Origin: AP-15 sp963785565
Lineage (GTDB): Bacteria > Pseudomonadota > Alphaproteobacteria > ATCC43930 > CGMCC-115725
DNA length: 64,000 nt
Assembly: GCA_963785565.1 (NCBI GenBank)
Contig: CAWAVV010000005.1
Location: 496,001-560,000 of the forward strand
Direction: 5' to 3'
Shown: positions 9,949 to 19,049 of the stretch, piece by piece
Position numbering within the stretch: position 1 is the stretch's first letter
Layout of the letters: every line of letters begins with the position of its first letter
The notes under the pieces: generated by a model
The model's database searches: none
What the model saw: the letters and a program-made list of their open reading frames with translations, nothing else
Told to the model about the DNA's origin: nothing
Program-made: the position numbers and the translations under genes

Positions 9949-12056
9949 GCGGCGGCGGCTTTACTCTCGCCGCAGCGCCGCTGTTGCCATGGCTGTTGTT
10001 GGCCCTGCTGGCCATGGCCGGCGCGCTCTGCCTCGGTTTCGGCATCCTGCGGCGGGCCCCGGGGCTGGGCTGGCGGGCCATCGCGATCGTTGTGCTGCTG
10101 GCCGCGCTCATCAACCCGTCGCTGATCGAGGAGCAGCGCGCGCCGCGGCGGGACGTCGCCATCGTCATCGTCGACAATTCGCCGAGCCAGAGTATTGGCG
10201 ATCGGCGGCAGGCGACCGAGACGGCGCTGGCGGCGGTCAGGAAGCGCCTTGCCCGGGAGCCCGATCTCGATGTGCGGGTCATCCGCGCGGGGGCGGCGCC
10301 GCCGGGCGCCGGCGATGAGGGAACCCGGTTGTTTGCGGCGCTCGATCGAGCCATGTCCGATGTGCCGCGCCAGCGCCTAGCCGGGGTGGTCATGATCACC
10401 GACGGGGAGGTTCACGATGTGCCGGCCGGTGATTCGAAAACGCTGGCGCAAGCGGTCGGCGCGCCGCTCCATGTACTGCTGTCCGGGCGGCCGGACGAGG
10501 GTGACCGGCGACTCGTCGTCGCTCAGGCGCCGAGCTTTGGCCTCGTCGGCAAGCAGGTGCAGCTGACCGTCCGGGTCGAGGATCTGCCCGAAACCGCTGC
10601 TGAGAAAGCCGGCGACGATCAGAACGAGGCGAGGGTGACCTGGCGCAAAGACGGCGGCGCCCGACAGCAACTGATGGTGCCGGTCGGCCGCGACGTCCCG
10701 CTGACGTTCCCGATCGACCACGGTGGTCCCAATGTGCTGGAGCTCGAGGTTGCGCCCGGCCCGCGCGAGCTGACGCTGGCCAACAACCGCGCCGTCGTCG
10801 TGGTCAACGGCGTGCGCGACCGCTTGCGGGTGCTGCTGGTTTCCGGCGAACCGCATGCCGGCGAGCGCGTCTGGCGCAACATCCTCAAATCGGATCCGTC
10901 GGTCGATCTCGTTCACTTCACGATCCTGCGCCCGCCCGAGAAGCAGGACGGGACCCCGATCCGCGAGCTGTCTCTGATTGCCTTTCCGATTCGCGAGCTC
11001 TTCGACACCAAGCTCGAAGATTTCGACCTGATCATCTTCGATCGATATTCGCGGCCGGGAGTCATCCCACAGGCCTATCTCGAAAACGTCGTGCGCTATG
11101 TGCGCAACGGCGGCGCCTTCCTCGAAGCCGCCGGTCCCAATTACGGCACGCCGATGAGCCTGTCGCGCACTCCTCTCGGGTCGATTTTGCCGGCCGAACC
11201 GACTGGGGAGGTCTATCAGGACGGGTTCAAGCCGCAACTGACCGATCTCGGCCGGCGCGATCCGGTAACCGAGGAACTGCCCGGGGCGGGCCCGCGGGGC
11301 GGGACGCCGAGCTGGGGACGCTGGTTCCGTCAGGTCAATTCGCGGGTCCGTAACGGCGTGACGGTGATGACCGGCGACCGTGGCGACCCGCTGTTGGTTC
11401 TCGATCGCGTCGGCAAGGGACGGGTGGCGCAACTCCTGTCCGACGAGATGTGGTTTTGGGCGCGCGGCTTCGAAGGCGGCGGCCCGCAGGCCGAGCTGTT
11501 GCGCCGGCTGGCCTATTGGCTGATGAAGGAGCCCGACCTCGAGGAAAACGATCTGCGCGCGACGGTCGACGGCGACAGGCTGATCATCACGCGCCAATCG
11601 CTGATGCCCGACGACCGCCCGGTAACAGTCACCGCCCCCGACGGGTCGAGCCGCAGCCTGAAGTTGACGCCGCAGCATGGCGGGCGCAGCGGCGGCAGTC
11701 TGGCGATCGATCAGATGGGGCTCTACCGGGTGACCGATGGCGCCCGCACCGCGCTCGCTGCGGCAGGGCCGCTCAATCCGATAGAGTTCGCCGACGTCCT
11801 CACGACGCCGGAAAAGCTGGCGCCGGTGGTCGCCGCGACCGGCGGCGGAATCTTCTGGGTCGGCACGGGCAATATCCCGGAGGTCCACCGGGTTTCACCC
11901 GACCGGACCGCGGCCGGGGATAACTGGATGGGCTTCCGCGCGAATGGGGACTATACGGTGACCGGGCTCAGCGAGATCCCTCTGCTGCCGGCGGTCGCGG
12001 CCTTGCTGCTGATCGTCGGCGGGCTCGTCGCGGCATGGCGCCGTGAGGGAAGCTGA
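9945..12056 (+). CDS. VWA-like / glutamine-amidotransferase-like membrane protein of the MoxR operon
   Basis: The 703-residue protein has two N-terminal membrane helices and a C-terminal one (about residues 680-698). Between them is a von Willebrand A-like domain with a MIDAS-type DNSPS motif and a later ITDGE loop, then a class I glutamine-amidotransferase-like fold lacking an obvious catalytic Cys triad. GTG at 9945 overlaps the preceding DUF4159 stop. It is the metal-dependent adhesion-type partner expected for a MoxR operon. The exact role is unknown; envelope integrity is the usual inference. Confidence 0.87.
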   Translation: MSGGGFTLAAAPLLPWLLLALLAMAGALCLGFGILRRAPGLGWRAIAIVVLLAALINPSLIEEQRAPRRDVAIVIVDNSPSQSIGDRRQATETALAAVRKRLAREPDLDVRVIRAGAAPPGAGDEGTRLFAALDRAMSDVPRQRLAGVVMITDGEVHDVPAGDSKTLAQAVGAPLHVLLSGRPDEGDRRLVVAQAPSFGLVGKQVQLTVRVEDLPETAAEKAGDDQNEARVTWRKDGGARQQLMVPVGRDVPLTFPIDHGGPNVLELEVAPGPRELTLANNRAVVVVNGVRDRLRVLLVSGEPHAGERVWRNILKSDPSVDLVHFTILRPPEKQDGTPIRELSLIAFPIRELFDTKLEDFDLIIFDRYSRPGVIPQAYLENVVRYVRNGGAFLEAAGPNYGTPMSLSRTPLGSILPAEPTGEVYQDGFKPQLTDLGRRDPVTEELPGAGPRGGTPSWGRWFRQVNSRVRNGVTVMTGDRGDPLLVLDRVGKGRVAQLLSDEMWFWARGFEGGGPQAELLRRLAYWLMKEPDLEENDLRATVDGDRLIITRQSLMPDDRPVTVTAPDGSSRSLKLTPQHGGRSGGSLAIDQMGLYRVTDGARTALAAAGPLNPIEFADVLTTPEKLAPVVAATGGGIFWVGTGNIPEVHRVSPDRTAAGDNWMGFRANGDYTVTGLSEIPLLPAVAALLLIVGGLVAAWRREGS

Positions 12057-12088
12057 GCCGCCGCTGCTGGCCTCCCAGGTGGATTTTC

Positions 12089-12775
12089 GTGCTGAGAAGG
12101 GTTCTGGCGCCGCTGCACCCGGACGGTTTCAAGTTTGTCCTCGCGGCGGCGCTCGCCACAGTGCTGCTGTTTCTGCTTTGGACCCCCGCCGGGTGGGCGG
12201 CGGTGGCGGTCACCTCGTGGATGGTCTATTTTTTTCGCGACCCGTGGCGCGTCACCCCAAGCCGAGAGGGGCTGCTGGTCAGCCCGGCCGACGGCATCGT
12301 TACCTCCGTCACCCCGGCGCCCCCGCCGCCCGAGCTCGAAATGGGCGACGCTGAGGTTGCCCGGATCGGCATTTTTTTGAACATTTTCGACGTCCACGTG
12401 ACCCGCGCCCCGGTTGGCGGCCGCGTCGTGGCGTTGCGCTATACCAAAGGCCGCTTTGTCAATGCGAGCCATGAAGAGGCGAGCCTCAATAACGAGCGGA
12501 TGGCGATTCGCGTCGCCCCGCCCGAGGGTCCCGAAATCGCCTATGTGCAGGTTGCCGGTCTCGTCGCCCGCCGCATCGTCTGCGACCTGCGCGAGGGCCA
12601 GCGTATCGCGACGGGGCAGCGGATGGGCATCATCCGCTTCGGCTCACGGGTCGATGTTTATTGTCCACCACCTTATGTAACAATGGTTGCCGCCGGGCAG
12701 CGGATGGTGGGCGGGGAAACCGTCCTTGCCGACCGTTTCGCGCAGGAGCCGTCGCGACAGGGGTTCGCGCACTGA
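12089..12775 (+). CDS. psd: Phosphatidylserine decarboxylase, short form
   Basis: The enzyme makes phosphatidylethanolamine from phosphatidylserine at the inner membrane. The 228-residue protein belongs to the short alphaproteobacterial/archaetidylserine branch. It has two N-terminal hydrophobic segments, SPADGIV, the NIFDVHVTRAPV segment with the catalytic His, NNERM, and the RFGSRVDV cleavage motif whose Ser becomes the pyruvoyl group. GTG at 12089 gives the usual length. The pssA gene follows within 15 bp. Confidence 0.95.
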   Translation: MLRRVLAPLHPDGFKFVLAAALATVLLFLLWTPAGWAAVAVTSWMVYFFRDPWRVTPSREGLLVSPADGIVTSVTPAPPPPELEMGDAEVARIGIFLNIFDVHVTRAPVGGRVVALRYTKGRFVNASHEEASLNNERMAIRVAPPEGPEIAYVQVAGLVARRIVCDLREGQRIATGQRMGIIRFGSRVDVYCPPPYVTMVAAGQRMVGGETVLADRFAQEPSRQGFAH

Positions 12776-12789
12776 ACGGGGAGGGCGGG

Positions 12790-13677
12790 GTGAGAGGAGC
12801 GGTGAGGCGGCGATCGGGCCGGATCCGGCGGCCGCAGGTGCGTCGGCTCTCCGATTTGTCGTTCAACCGCATGGTCCCGAACATCCTGACCTTGCTGGCG
12901 CTGTGCGCCGGGATGACGGCGATGCGCTTCGCGATGAACGGCAATTTCGTCGGCGCTGTTTTTGCGATCATCGTCGCCGGCATCTTTGACGGTCTCGACG
13001 GACGAATCGCCCGGCTGCTCAAATCAACCTCGAGTTTTGGCGCCGAGCTCGACAGCCTGTCGGATTTCGTCAGCTTCGGTGTGGCGCCGGCTGCGGTGCT
13101 CTATTTGTGGACGATGTCGACTTTACACGGCCTCGGCTGGGCGATCGTGCTGTTCTATGCGGTCTGCTGCGCGCTGCGCCTCGCGCGCTTCAACACCGAA
13201 GCTGGCAGCGACCGGCCGGTCTACGCCGCACCGTTTTTCAGCGGGGTGCCGGCCCCCGGTGGCGCCGGGCTCGTCATGGTGCCGATGTTCCTGAGCTTCG
13301 AGTGGGGCGATTGGCTGTTCCGCTCGCCCTATCTGAGCGCGCTGACCGTGACCGGCGTGGCCCTGTTGATGGTCAGCAAGGTGCCGACCGTGTCGCTGAA
13401 ACGGATCCGCATTCCCCATGACCTGGTCGTGCCGACATTACTCGGCATCGGCGTGCTGGCCGCCTTTGTCACGACGGCGCCGTGGCCGACTTTGACCGCG
13501 ATCGGCGTCGTCTATATCGGCTCGATCCCGCTGACGATCCGCGCCTACTACCGACTGCGGCGCGTTGCGGCGGCGCGGCGGAGCGAGCCGGCCGAGGCCG
13601 CCGCCGTGGCGCCGCCGCCCGCCGCCGGCTATCCGCTGAGTGGGGACGAGACGCCCGCGAGCCAGTGGCGGCATTGA
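12790..13677 (+). CDS. pssA: CDP-diacylglycerol-serine O-phosphatidyltransferase
   Basis: The enzyme supplies phosphatidylserine to Psd by transferring phosphatidyl from CDP-diacylglycerol to serine. The CDP-alcohol phosphatidyltransferase motif DG-x2-AR-x8-G-x3-D-x3-D is complete in the first third, followed by multiple membrane helices. The open frame starts at 12661 inside psd. GTG at 12790 is preferred because a strong GGGGAGGG Shine-Dalgarno lies just before it and it gives a normal 295-residue protein. The C-terminal 40 residues are Ala/Pro-rich and polar. Confidence 0.94.
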   Translation: MRGAVRRRSGRIRRPQVRRLSDLSFNRMVPNILTLLALCAGMTAMRFAMNGNFVGAVFAIIVAGIFDGLDGRIARLLKSTSSFGAELDSLSDFVSFGVAPAAVLYLWTMSTLHGLGWAIVLFYAVCCALRLARFNTEAGSDRPVYAAPFFSGVPAPGGAGLVMVPMFLSFEWGDWLFRSPYLSALTVTGVALLMVSKVPTVSLKRIRIPHDLVVPTLLGIGVLAAFVTTAPWPTLTAIGVVYIGSIPLTIRAYYRLRRVAAARRSEPAEAAAVAPPPAAGYPLSGDETPASQWRH

Positions 13678-13775
13678 CCGCCGCCGGCCGGCCGGACGAG
13701 CGGTTGCTTCGCGCCCGCTCACGCTTTAATTTTTGGCGGTCTCGAAGCCGCCGTCACTAGGAGGAGCGCACAATC

Positions 13776-14201
13776 ATGCCAGTAAAAGCCGGGGTCATTC
13801 GCGCCAGGGCGCGCACCACGAGGCGGGGCGCCGCCGAGACCTTCACCGGGGTCGTGTTCCAGGATCCGGTAATCACCGCCGAAGCTCCGTCGCGCCTTGG
13901 TGGTTCGGTCGTGACGTTCACGCCGGGCGCACGCACCGCTTGGCACTCCCACCCGGTTGGCCAAACTCTTTTCTGTTTGTCAGGGATCGGCCGCATCTGC
14001 TTCAAGGGCGAGAAGCCGCAAGCCCTAAACCCGGGCGACACGGTCAATATCCCGCCTGATACGATGCACTGGCACGGCGCCTCGCCCGATCGCCTGTTCT
14101 CGCATCTGGCGCTGTCGGAAGCCGGCGAGCAAGGCCAGGGCACCAAATGGGGCGAACACGTCAGCGACGCCGAGTACACGGCGCCGGCGACCGGGGGCTG
14201 A
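13776..14201 (+). CDS. Cupin domain protein
   Basis: The 141-residue single-domain cupin has both motifs: TAWHSHPVGQTLFCLSGIGR (metal ligands His-His and a later Glu-equivalent region) and PGDTVNIPPDTMHWHG. It is similar to small cupins that accompany carboxymuconolactone decarboxylases, but none is adjacent here. The start is supported by a TAGGAGGAG ribosome site 10 bases upstream. Substrate unknown. Confidence 0.88.
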   Translation: MPVKAGVIRARARTTRRGAAETFTGVVFQDPVITAEAPSRLGGSVVTFTPGARTAWHSHPVGQTLFCLSGIGRICFKGEKPQALNPGDTVNIPPDTMHWHGASPDRLFSHLALSEAGEQGQGTKWGEHVSDAEYTAPATGG

Positions 14202-14220
14202 AGCGAGAGGCCGAGAAACC

Positions 14221-14287
14221 CCCTCGCCCTCCCGCTGGGCGGGCGCCTCCCTCTCCCCGTGGGCTGGGAGAGGGTTGGGGTGAGGGG
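14221..14287. repeat. GC-rich palindromic intergenic repeat between convergent genes, likely bidirectional terminator
   Basis: CCCTCGCCCT on the left pairs with GGGTGAGGG on the right, and inside it CCTCTCCC pairs with GGGAGAGG. The motif family (CCCTCACCC...GGGAGAGGG) is widely dispersed in alphaproteobacterial genomes. It sits exactly between the cupin and the convergent epimerase, so a transcription-stop role is plausible. Confidence 0.6.
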
Positions 14288-14293
14288 CAGCCG

Positions 14294-15235
14294 CTACCGG
14301 TCGGCGATCAGGGGCAGACCCTCTTCGCGGCGCACCTCGTTGATGATCTGCAAGACGCGCTCGCGATAGGGGCGGTACTGCACGCCGAATTCCTGGACGA
14401 GGCGCGTGTTGTCGATCAGGTAGTTGCCGGACAGCGCCTTGCCGCCGGTCTCCTTGTCGAAGGTGATCTTGGCATCGGGCAGGAACTCGCGCACCAACTC
14501 GGCGATTTCGCCGAGGCTGATCGCGATGCCGCCGGTGTTGTAGACCCAGTGCCGCGGCTTGTCGGTCATGATCACGCGCGCAAAGATTTCTGCGATCTCG
14601 TCGACATGGACCGGGCAGCGCATCGCATCCTTGTAAGGAAACGAGACCGCCTTGCCGCGCGCCGGATCGGTAATGCAAAAGACATGGTCGACCGAGCCGA
14701 CGATCTTGTCGTTGCCGGTGACGTTAGCCGGGCGGATCGCGGTGATCTCCATCCCGTGCTTCTCGCGGTAATCCTGCGCCTGCCATTCGTTGAAGATCTT
14801 GTGCATCGCGTATTGGACGTGACCGTGACGGAAATCGTCCTCGGTCACCACGCGGTCGCCGTAATGCTTCTGCTCGCCGCTGACCGCCAATGAGCTGGCA
14901 TAGGCGACGCGATTGACGCCGCACAAATGCGCTGCCTCAAAGCAATTATCCATGCCGAGGATGTTGAGCTTGAACGCGGCATGCGGCGGGTGCTCGCTGC
15001 CGAGGTAATAGGCGAGGTTGACGACCCGCGTGGGCTTCGCCGTCGTCATCACCGAGATCACATCGTCGAACTGCGCGACATCGCCGCGCACGACGCGGAC
15101 CTGCTTGCCGAGATGGCCGTATGAGGCGGTGCCCGGGTTGATGTCCATGCATGTGATTTCTTCGCCGCGCGCCGCCAATAACGGGATGAGTCGGCGGCCG
15201 ATGAAACCAGTGCCGCCGATGATCAGCGTCGACAT
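14294..15235 (-). CDS. NAD-dependent epimerase/dehydratase (extended SDR)
   Basis: The 313-residue extended short-chain dehydrogenase has a GGTGFIG nucleotide-binding motif at the N terminus, a catalytic Ser in YASSLAVSG and a YAMHK (YxxxK) active site. The substrate is probably a nucleotide sugar or similar diol but cannot be named. ATG at 15235 is preferred over the upstream 15250 because a GGGAGG site lies just before it. It is transcribed alone, divergent from the amidohydrolase at 15361. Confidence 0.88.
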   Translation of the reverse strand: MSTLIIGGTGFIGRRLIPLLAARGEEITCMDINPGTASYGHLGKQVRVVRGDVAQFDDVISVMTTAKPTRVVNLAYYLGSEHPPHAAFKLNILGMDNCFEAAHLCGVNRVAYASSLAVSGEQKHYGDRVVTEDDFRHGHVQYAMHKIFNEWQAQDYREKHGMEITAIRPANVTGNDKIVGSVDHVFCITDPARGKAVSFPYKDAMRCPVHVDEIAEIFARVIMTDKPRHWVYNTGGIAISLGEIAELVREFLPDAKITFDKETGGKALSGNYLIDNTRLVQEFGVQYRPYRERVLQIINEVRREEGLPLIADR

Positions 15236-15360
15236 AGCTTTTCCTCCCAAGGGGTGCCTGTGGCGACGTTAGTCGCCGCTCGGCGGTTGGGCAAGGAGCC
15301 GGCTTCCGCATATCTGGTATCCGCCCTAAACTTGCGCGGGCAACGAGGGGATTTCGGTCG

Positions 15361-16596
15361 ATGGCGGCCATCATTTTCGCCAACTGCGCGGTCCTCGACG
15401 GCACGCGGCGGGAACGGCGCGAGGATCATCACGTTCTGGTCGAGGGCGGGCAGATCCGCGAGGTTTCGGACCGGCCGATCAAGAGCAAGGCGGCCGAGAC
15501 CGTCGATCTTCGCGGCAACACGCTGATGCCGGGATTGATCGACGCGCATGTCCACGTGATCGCCGTCGACCAGATGCTGGCGCGATTGGCGGAGCAGCCA
15601 ACGAGCCTCGTCACATTGCAGGCGGCGCGTGTGCTGGAGGGGATGCTCGCGCGCGGCTTTACCACGATCCGCGACGCCGGCGGGGCGGATGGCGGGCTGG
15701 CGCAAGCGGTCGAGGACGGGCTGGTGCGCGGGCCGCGGATCTTTCCGTCGGGCCAGGCATTGAGTCAAACCGGCGGGCATGGCGATCTGCGGCCGCGAAC
15801 CCGCTCGGTGTCGGTTGTCGCCTGCGCCTGCTGCGAGGGTGGCGCTGGGCTCGCACGCATCGCCGACGGCGTCTCGGAGTGCCGCCGAGCGGCGCGCGAC
15901 GAGCTGCGCAAAGGGGCGACGCAGATCAAGATCATGGCCTCGGGCGGCGTCGCCTCGCCCTACGACCCGGTGTGGAACCTGCAATACAGCGAAGCGGAGG
16001 TGCGCGCGATTGTCGAGGAAGCGCGCGGCTGGCACACCTATGTGATGGCGCACGCCTATACGCCGGAGGCGATCCGCCGCTCGATCGATTTTGGGGTGCG
16101 CTCGATCGAGCACGGCAACCTGATCGATCGCGCCACCGCCGAGCACGTCGCCGGCGCCGACGCCTTTGTTGTGCCGACCTTGGTGACCTTCGACGCGATG
16201 CATCGCTTTGGCCGCGAGTTGGGATTTCCGGAGGTAAGTCTCGCCAAGCTCGGCGACGTGCGCGAGGCCGGCTTGCGCTCGCTCGAAATATTGCAGGCGG
16301 CGGGGGTCAGGATCGGCTTCGGCACCGATTTGCTGGGTCCGATGCACCGCCACCAGTCGCATGAATTCACGATCCGCGCCGAGGCGATGGCGCCGTTCGA
16401 CATCATCCGCTCGGCGACGTCTATCAACGCCGAACTGCTGAGCCGCAGCGGCGAGATCGGCGTCGTCGCGTCAGGCGCCCGCGCCGACCTGATCGCAATC
16501 GACGGCAACCCGCTCGCCGACATTTCGCTGCTCGACGGCCAAGGCGAGCACCTGACCCACATCATGAAAGACGGCGTGTTCTACAAGCGATTGTAG
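15361..16596 (+). CDS. Metal-dependent amidohydrolase (Xaa-Pro dipeptidase/imidazolonepropionase-like)
   Basis: The 411-residue TIM-barrel amidohydrolase has the paired ligands DAHVHV, a carboxylated-lysine candidate in QIKIMASGG, His residues in VMAHAYT and SIEHGNLI, and the catalytic Asp in GTDLLGP. The C terminus returns to the beta-sandwich composite domain (GARADLIAIDGNPL). This clade includes prolidase-type and carbamate hydrolases; the substrate is not evident. Confidence 0.88.
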   Translation: MAAIIFANCAVLDGTRRERREDHHVLVEGGQIREVSDRPIKSKAAETVDLRGNTLMPGLIDAHVHVIAVDQMLARLAEQPTSLVTLQAARVLEGMLARGFTTIRDAGGADGGLAQAVEDGLVRGPRIFPSGQALSQTGGHGDLRPRTRSVSVVACACCEGGAGLARIADGVSECRRAARDELRKGATQIKIMASGGVASPYDPVWNLQYSEAEVRAIVEEARGWHTYVMAHAYTPEAIRRSIDFGVRSIEHGNLIDRATAEHVAGADAFVVPTLVTFDAMHRFGRELGFPEVSLAKLGDVREAGLRSLEILQAAGVRIGFGTDLLGPMHRHQSHEFTIRAEAMAPFDIIRSATSINAELLSRSGEIGVVASGARADLIAIDGNPLADISLLDGQGEHLTHIMKDGVFYKRL

Positions 16597-16664
16597 CGAC
16601 CGGCGGGCGCTGGCCGGGCGGGGCATTATCGACATTCGCGGTTTGACGCCGTAAGTTCGGCTCT

Positions 16665-17030
16665 ATGGGTGCTGTCCCGTTCGACGCGCTAAAGCTCGCC
16701 CGCCGGCTCGAAACCGCCGGCTTCCCGCCAAAACAGGCGGGCGACACCGCAGAGGCCCTGGCCGAGGCGATGTCCGGCGCTCAGCTCGCGACCAGCGCGG
16801 ACATCACCTCGGTCCCGACAGAGCTGGGAGCGGAAATCGCCGCATTGCGGGCCGAGCTGAAGGCGGAAATTGCCGCGTTGCGAACGGAATTCAAGGCGGA
16901 AATCGCCGCGGTGCGGGCCGAGATCGAATTGTTGCGGCGCGATTTGACGATCCGGCTGGGAAGCATGTTGATTGTCGCCGTCGGCATCCTGTTGGCGGCG
17001 ATCCGATATCTGCCGCCGTCCCACCCGTAG
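16665..17030 (+). CDS. Small coiled-coil protein with C-terminal membrane anchor (DUF1640/CCDC90-like)
   Basis: The 121-residue protein starts with the FDALKLARRLETAGFPPKQA pattern seen in DUF1640 proteins. A strongly charged coiled coil follows (residues about 52-95), built from 11-residue repeats of the type (G/K)AEIAALRAEL. It ends with one hydrophobic helix (about residues 97-115). Such proteins are probably oligomeric tail-anchored membrane proteins. In some genomes they lie next to toxin-antitoxin genes, as here; no function is known. Confidence 0.8.
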   Translation: MGAVPFDALKLARRLETAGFPPKQAGDTAEALAEAMSGAQLATSADITSVPTELGAEIAALRAELKAEIAALRTEFKAEIAAVRAEIELLRRDLTIRLGSMLIVAVGILLAAIRYLPPSHP

Positions 17031-17157
17031 CGCCCTTCCAGTCGGGTTTGCTGTCGCCGATGCGGCGCGTGCGCTATCCTTAATTTTATTGAAGAGCGAA
17101 GATCGCTACACCGACGGCCTGCGCAAGGCCGGGGTGCCCGAGGAATGAGGCGGCACT

Positions 17158-17485
17158 TTAATCCGCTAGGCCCACGACAAAAGCCAACGCTGCGTTGAGC
17201 CGCCCCATGTCCGCGGTGCGTAGACGACCGATGCGCTGGCCAATTCGTTCCCCGCCGGATCGTGGCCGGTTTGTCGGCCATTACCTGAGATCGGACCCGT
17301 AGTTCCGTTTCCGGCCCGGCCTCGATCGTGATGCGGAAATCCGCCTCCACCAATTCGGAGGTCATCTGGCAGATCACGATCGAGGCATGACTGTCCGGGA
17401 GGGCGTTCGATCGCACGATGACAGCCGGCCGCGGTTTCCCGTAATCGCCGGACGCGGGGACGATGACCACATCACTTCGGCTCAT
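17158..17485 (-). CDS. mazF: MazF/PemK-type endoribonuclease toxin, frameshifted
   Basis: The N-terminal 80 residues (DVVIVPASGDYGKPRPAVIVRS, then SQVMADKPATIRR) match MazF/PemK toxins, which cleave mRNA. At the CCCC run at 17250-17253 (GGGG on the coding strand) there is one extra base. Removing it restores the standard C terminus (ERIGQRIGRL... ALAFVVGLAD) and a stop at 17158. The start overlaps the antitoxin gene by 14 bases, the normal toxin-antitoxin layout. The toxin is inactive as sequenced if the frameshift is real. Confidence 0.85.
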
Positions 17486-17684
17486 CGGCGTCGAATTCGG
17501 ATACCGCTTCTATCCATAGGAGCGCGTCGCGTTCGCTGTCGGGGTTCAGCCTTGCAACCTGGGCCGCGATCCGATCGCGCACGTCCTCCAAGCGTGCGTC
17601 GGGCACCACCAGTCGCAATTCACGCAAGCCGCGCCGACGACGCCGTCGGCGCATCAGCTTTATTCGCTCGGCAGGCTCGGCCAC
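17472..17684 (-). CDS. mazE: MazE-family antitoxin (DUF3018)
   Basis: The 70-residue protein is very basic at the N terminus (RRRRRRRGLREL), followed by VVPDARLEDVRDRIAAQVARL and an acidic tail that would bind MazF. This is the DUF3018 type of MazE antitoxin found in alphaproteobacteria. GTG start with a GGGAGG ribosome site 8-12 bases upstream. It is first in the two-gene operon and probably binds the palindrome at 17701-17726 to repress itself. Confidence 0.88.
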   Translation of the reverse strand: MAEPAERIKLMRRRRRRRGLRELRLVVPDARLEDVRDRIAAQVARLNPDSERDALLWIEAVSEFDADEPK

Positions 17685-17700
17685 CCGTATTCCTCCCTTC

Positions 17701-17726
17701 GTAACGCGTGACTATGTACGCGTTAC
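17701..17726 (-). promoter_or_regulatory. Perfect 9+9 bp palindrome in the mazEF promoter, likely autorepressor operator
   Basis: GTAACGCGT and ACGCGTTAC are perfect inverted copies separated by 8 bases. On the minus strand a TTGCTT -35-like hexamer lies just upstream and CATAGT lies 17 bases further within the palindrome spacer. A MazE/MazEF complex bound here would block the promoter. It lies 17 bases upstream of the mazE start. Confidence 0.7.
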
Positions 17727-17756
17727 AGTACAAAAGCAAGTGGGCGCCGCGTCGCC

Positions 17757-19049
17757 TCATTCCGCGGCGTTTTTGCGGCCGTAGCGGCGGACGCGGAGGT
17801 CGGCTTGCTCCTTGTGGCCCCAGAAGCGTTCGATCGCGCAGAGGCGGCTGCAATATTCGCCGATCATCGCACTCGCCTCGGGGGTCTTGACCTCCTGATA
17901 GGTGCAGGTCTTCAGGAACTTGCCGACCCACAGGCCGCCGGTGTAGCGGGCCGCACCCTTGGTTGGCAATGTGTGGTTGGTGCCGATCACCTTGTCGCCA
18001 TAAGCGACATTGGTCTCGGGACCGAGAAACAGGGCGCCGTAATTGTTTAGTCGGCCGAGCCAGGCGCGCGGCTCTGATGTCAGCACCTCGACATGCTCGG
18101 CGGCGATCCGGTCGGCCTCTTGCGCCATCTCGGCGTCGTCGGCGCATAGGATGACCTCGCCGTAATCGCGCCAGGCGATTCCGGCGACATCCGCGGTGCG
18201 CAGAATGGTGAGCTGGCGGTCGACTTCGGCGATGGTCGCATGGGCAAGCTTTTCCGAGGTGGTCAGCAGGATGGCCGGCGAGGTCGGGCCGTGCTCGGCC
18301 TGACCCAGCAGATCGGTCGCGCACATCTCGGAGTCAGAGGAATCATCGGCGATGACCAGGATCTCGGTCGGGCCGGCGAACAGGTCGATGCCGACCTTGC
18401 CATAGAGCTGGCGCTTGGCTTCGGCGACATAGGCGTTGCCGGGTCCGACCAGCATGTCGACCGGCCGGAAGGTCGCGGTGCCGAGCGCCATCGCCGCCAC
18501 CGCCTGCACGCCGCCCAGGACGTGGATCTCGTCGGCGCCGCCCAAATGCATCGCCGCGATCGTCTCGGGATGCGGCCCGCCCTGGTTCGGCGGGGTGCAG
18601 GCGGTGATGTGGCCGACCTCGGCGACTTTAGCGGTGACGATCGACATATGCGCCGAGGCGACCATCGGGTAGCGGCCGCCCGGCACATAGCAGCCGACCT
18701 TGCCGACCGGTATGTGGCGATGGCCGAGCACCACGCCCGGCAAAGTCTCGACCTCGACATCCTTGAGCGAAGCCCGCTGGATCTCGGCGAAATTGCGGAT
18801 CTGCGCCTGCGCGAATTTGATGTCGTCGATCGTCTGCGGCGACACCTTGGCGACGAGCGCGGCGATTTCGCCGTCGGAGAGGCGGAAGCTCGGCGGCGAC
18901 CATTTGTCGAAGCGTTCGGACAGGTCCCGCACGGCTGCGTCGCCGCGCCTGGCGACATCGGCGATGATCGTCTCGACGGTGGCGCGAATCTTGGCATCGG
19001 CCTCTTCCTGCTGGCCGGCGAGCGCCGCCGTTTTGATGTGGCGAGACAT
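17757..19049 (-). CDS. hisD: Histidinol dehydrogenase family protein (paralogue type)
   Basis: The 430-residue protein matches the full HisD fold: GKVGCYVPGGRYPM, the VGPGNAYVAEAKRQLYG nucleotide region, the zinc and catalytic residues around DLLGQAEHGP and the NHTLPTKGAARYTGGL signature. Histidinol dehydrogenase oxidises histidinol to histidine. This version stands outside a his operon and has an N terminus like the catabolic paralogues used on other amino-diols or sulfonates, so biosynthetic HisD function is uncertain. ATG at 19049 has an AGGAG site 9 bases upstream. A truncated relative is present at 19955-20197. Confidence 0.9.
   Translation of the reverse strand: MSRHIKTAALAGQQEEADAKIRATVETIIADVARRGDAAVRDLSERFDKWSPPSFRLSDGEIAALVAKVSPQTIDDIKFAQAQIRNFAEIQRASLKDVEVETLPGVVLGHRHIPVGKVGCYVPGGRYPMVASAHMSIVTAKVAEVGHITACTPPNQGGPHPETIAAMHLGGADEIHVLGGVQAVAAMALGTATFRPVDMLVGPGNAYVAEAKRQLYGKVGIDLFAGPTEILVIADDSSDSEMCATDLLGQAEHGPTSPAILLTTSEKLAHATIAEVDRQLTILRTADVAGIAWRDYGEVILCADDAEMAQEADRIAAEHVEVLTSEPRAWLGRLNNYGALFLGPETNVAYGDKVIGTNHTLPTKGAARYTGGLWVGKFLKTCTYQEVKTPEASAMIGEYCSRLCAIERFWGHKEQADLRVRRYGRKNAAE

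Noticed and set aside
17089..17148. Short TTG-started frame (19 residues) between the coiled-coil gene and mazF
   Set aside because: Too short, no ribosome site and no recognised family; possibly a remnant, but not supportable as a gene.
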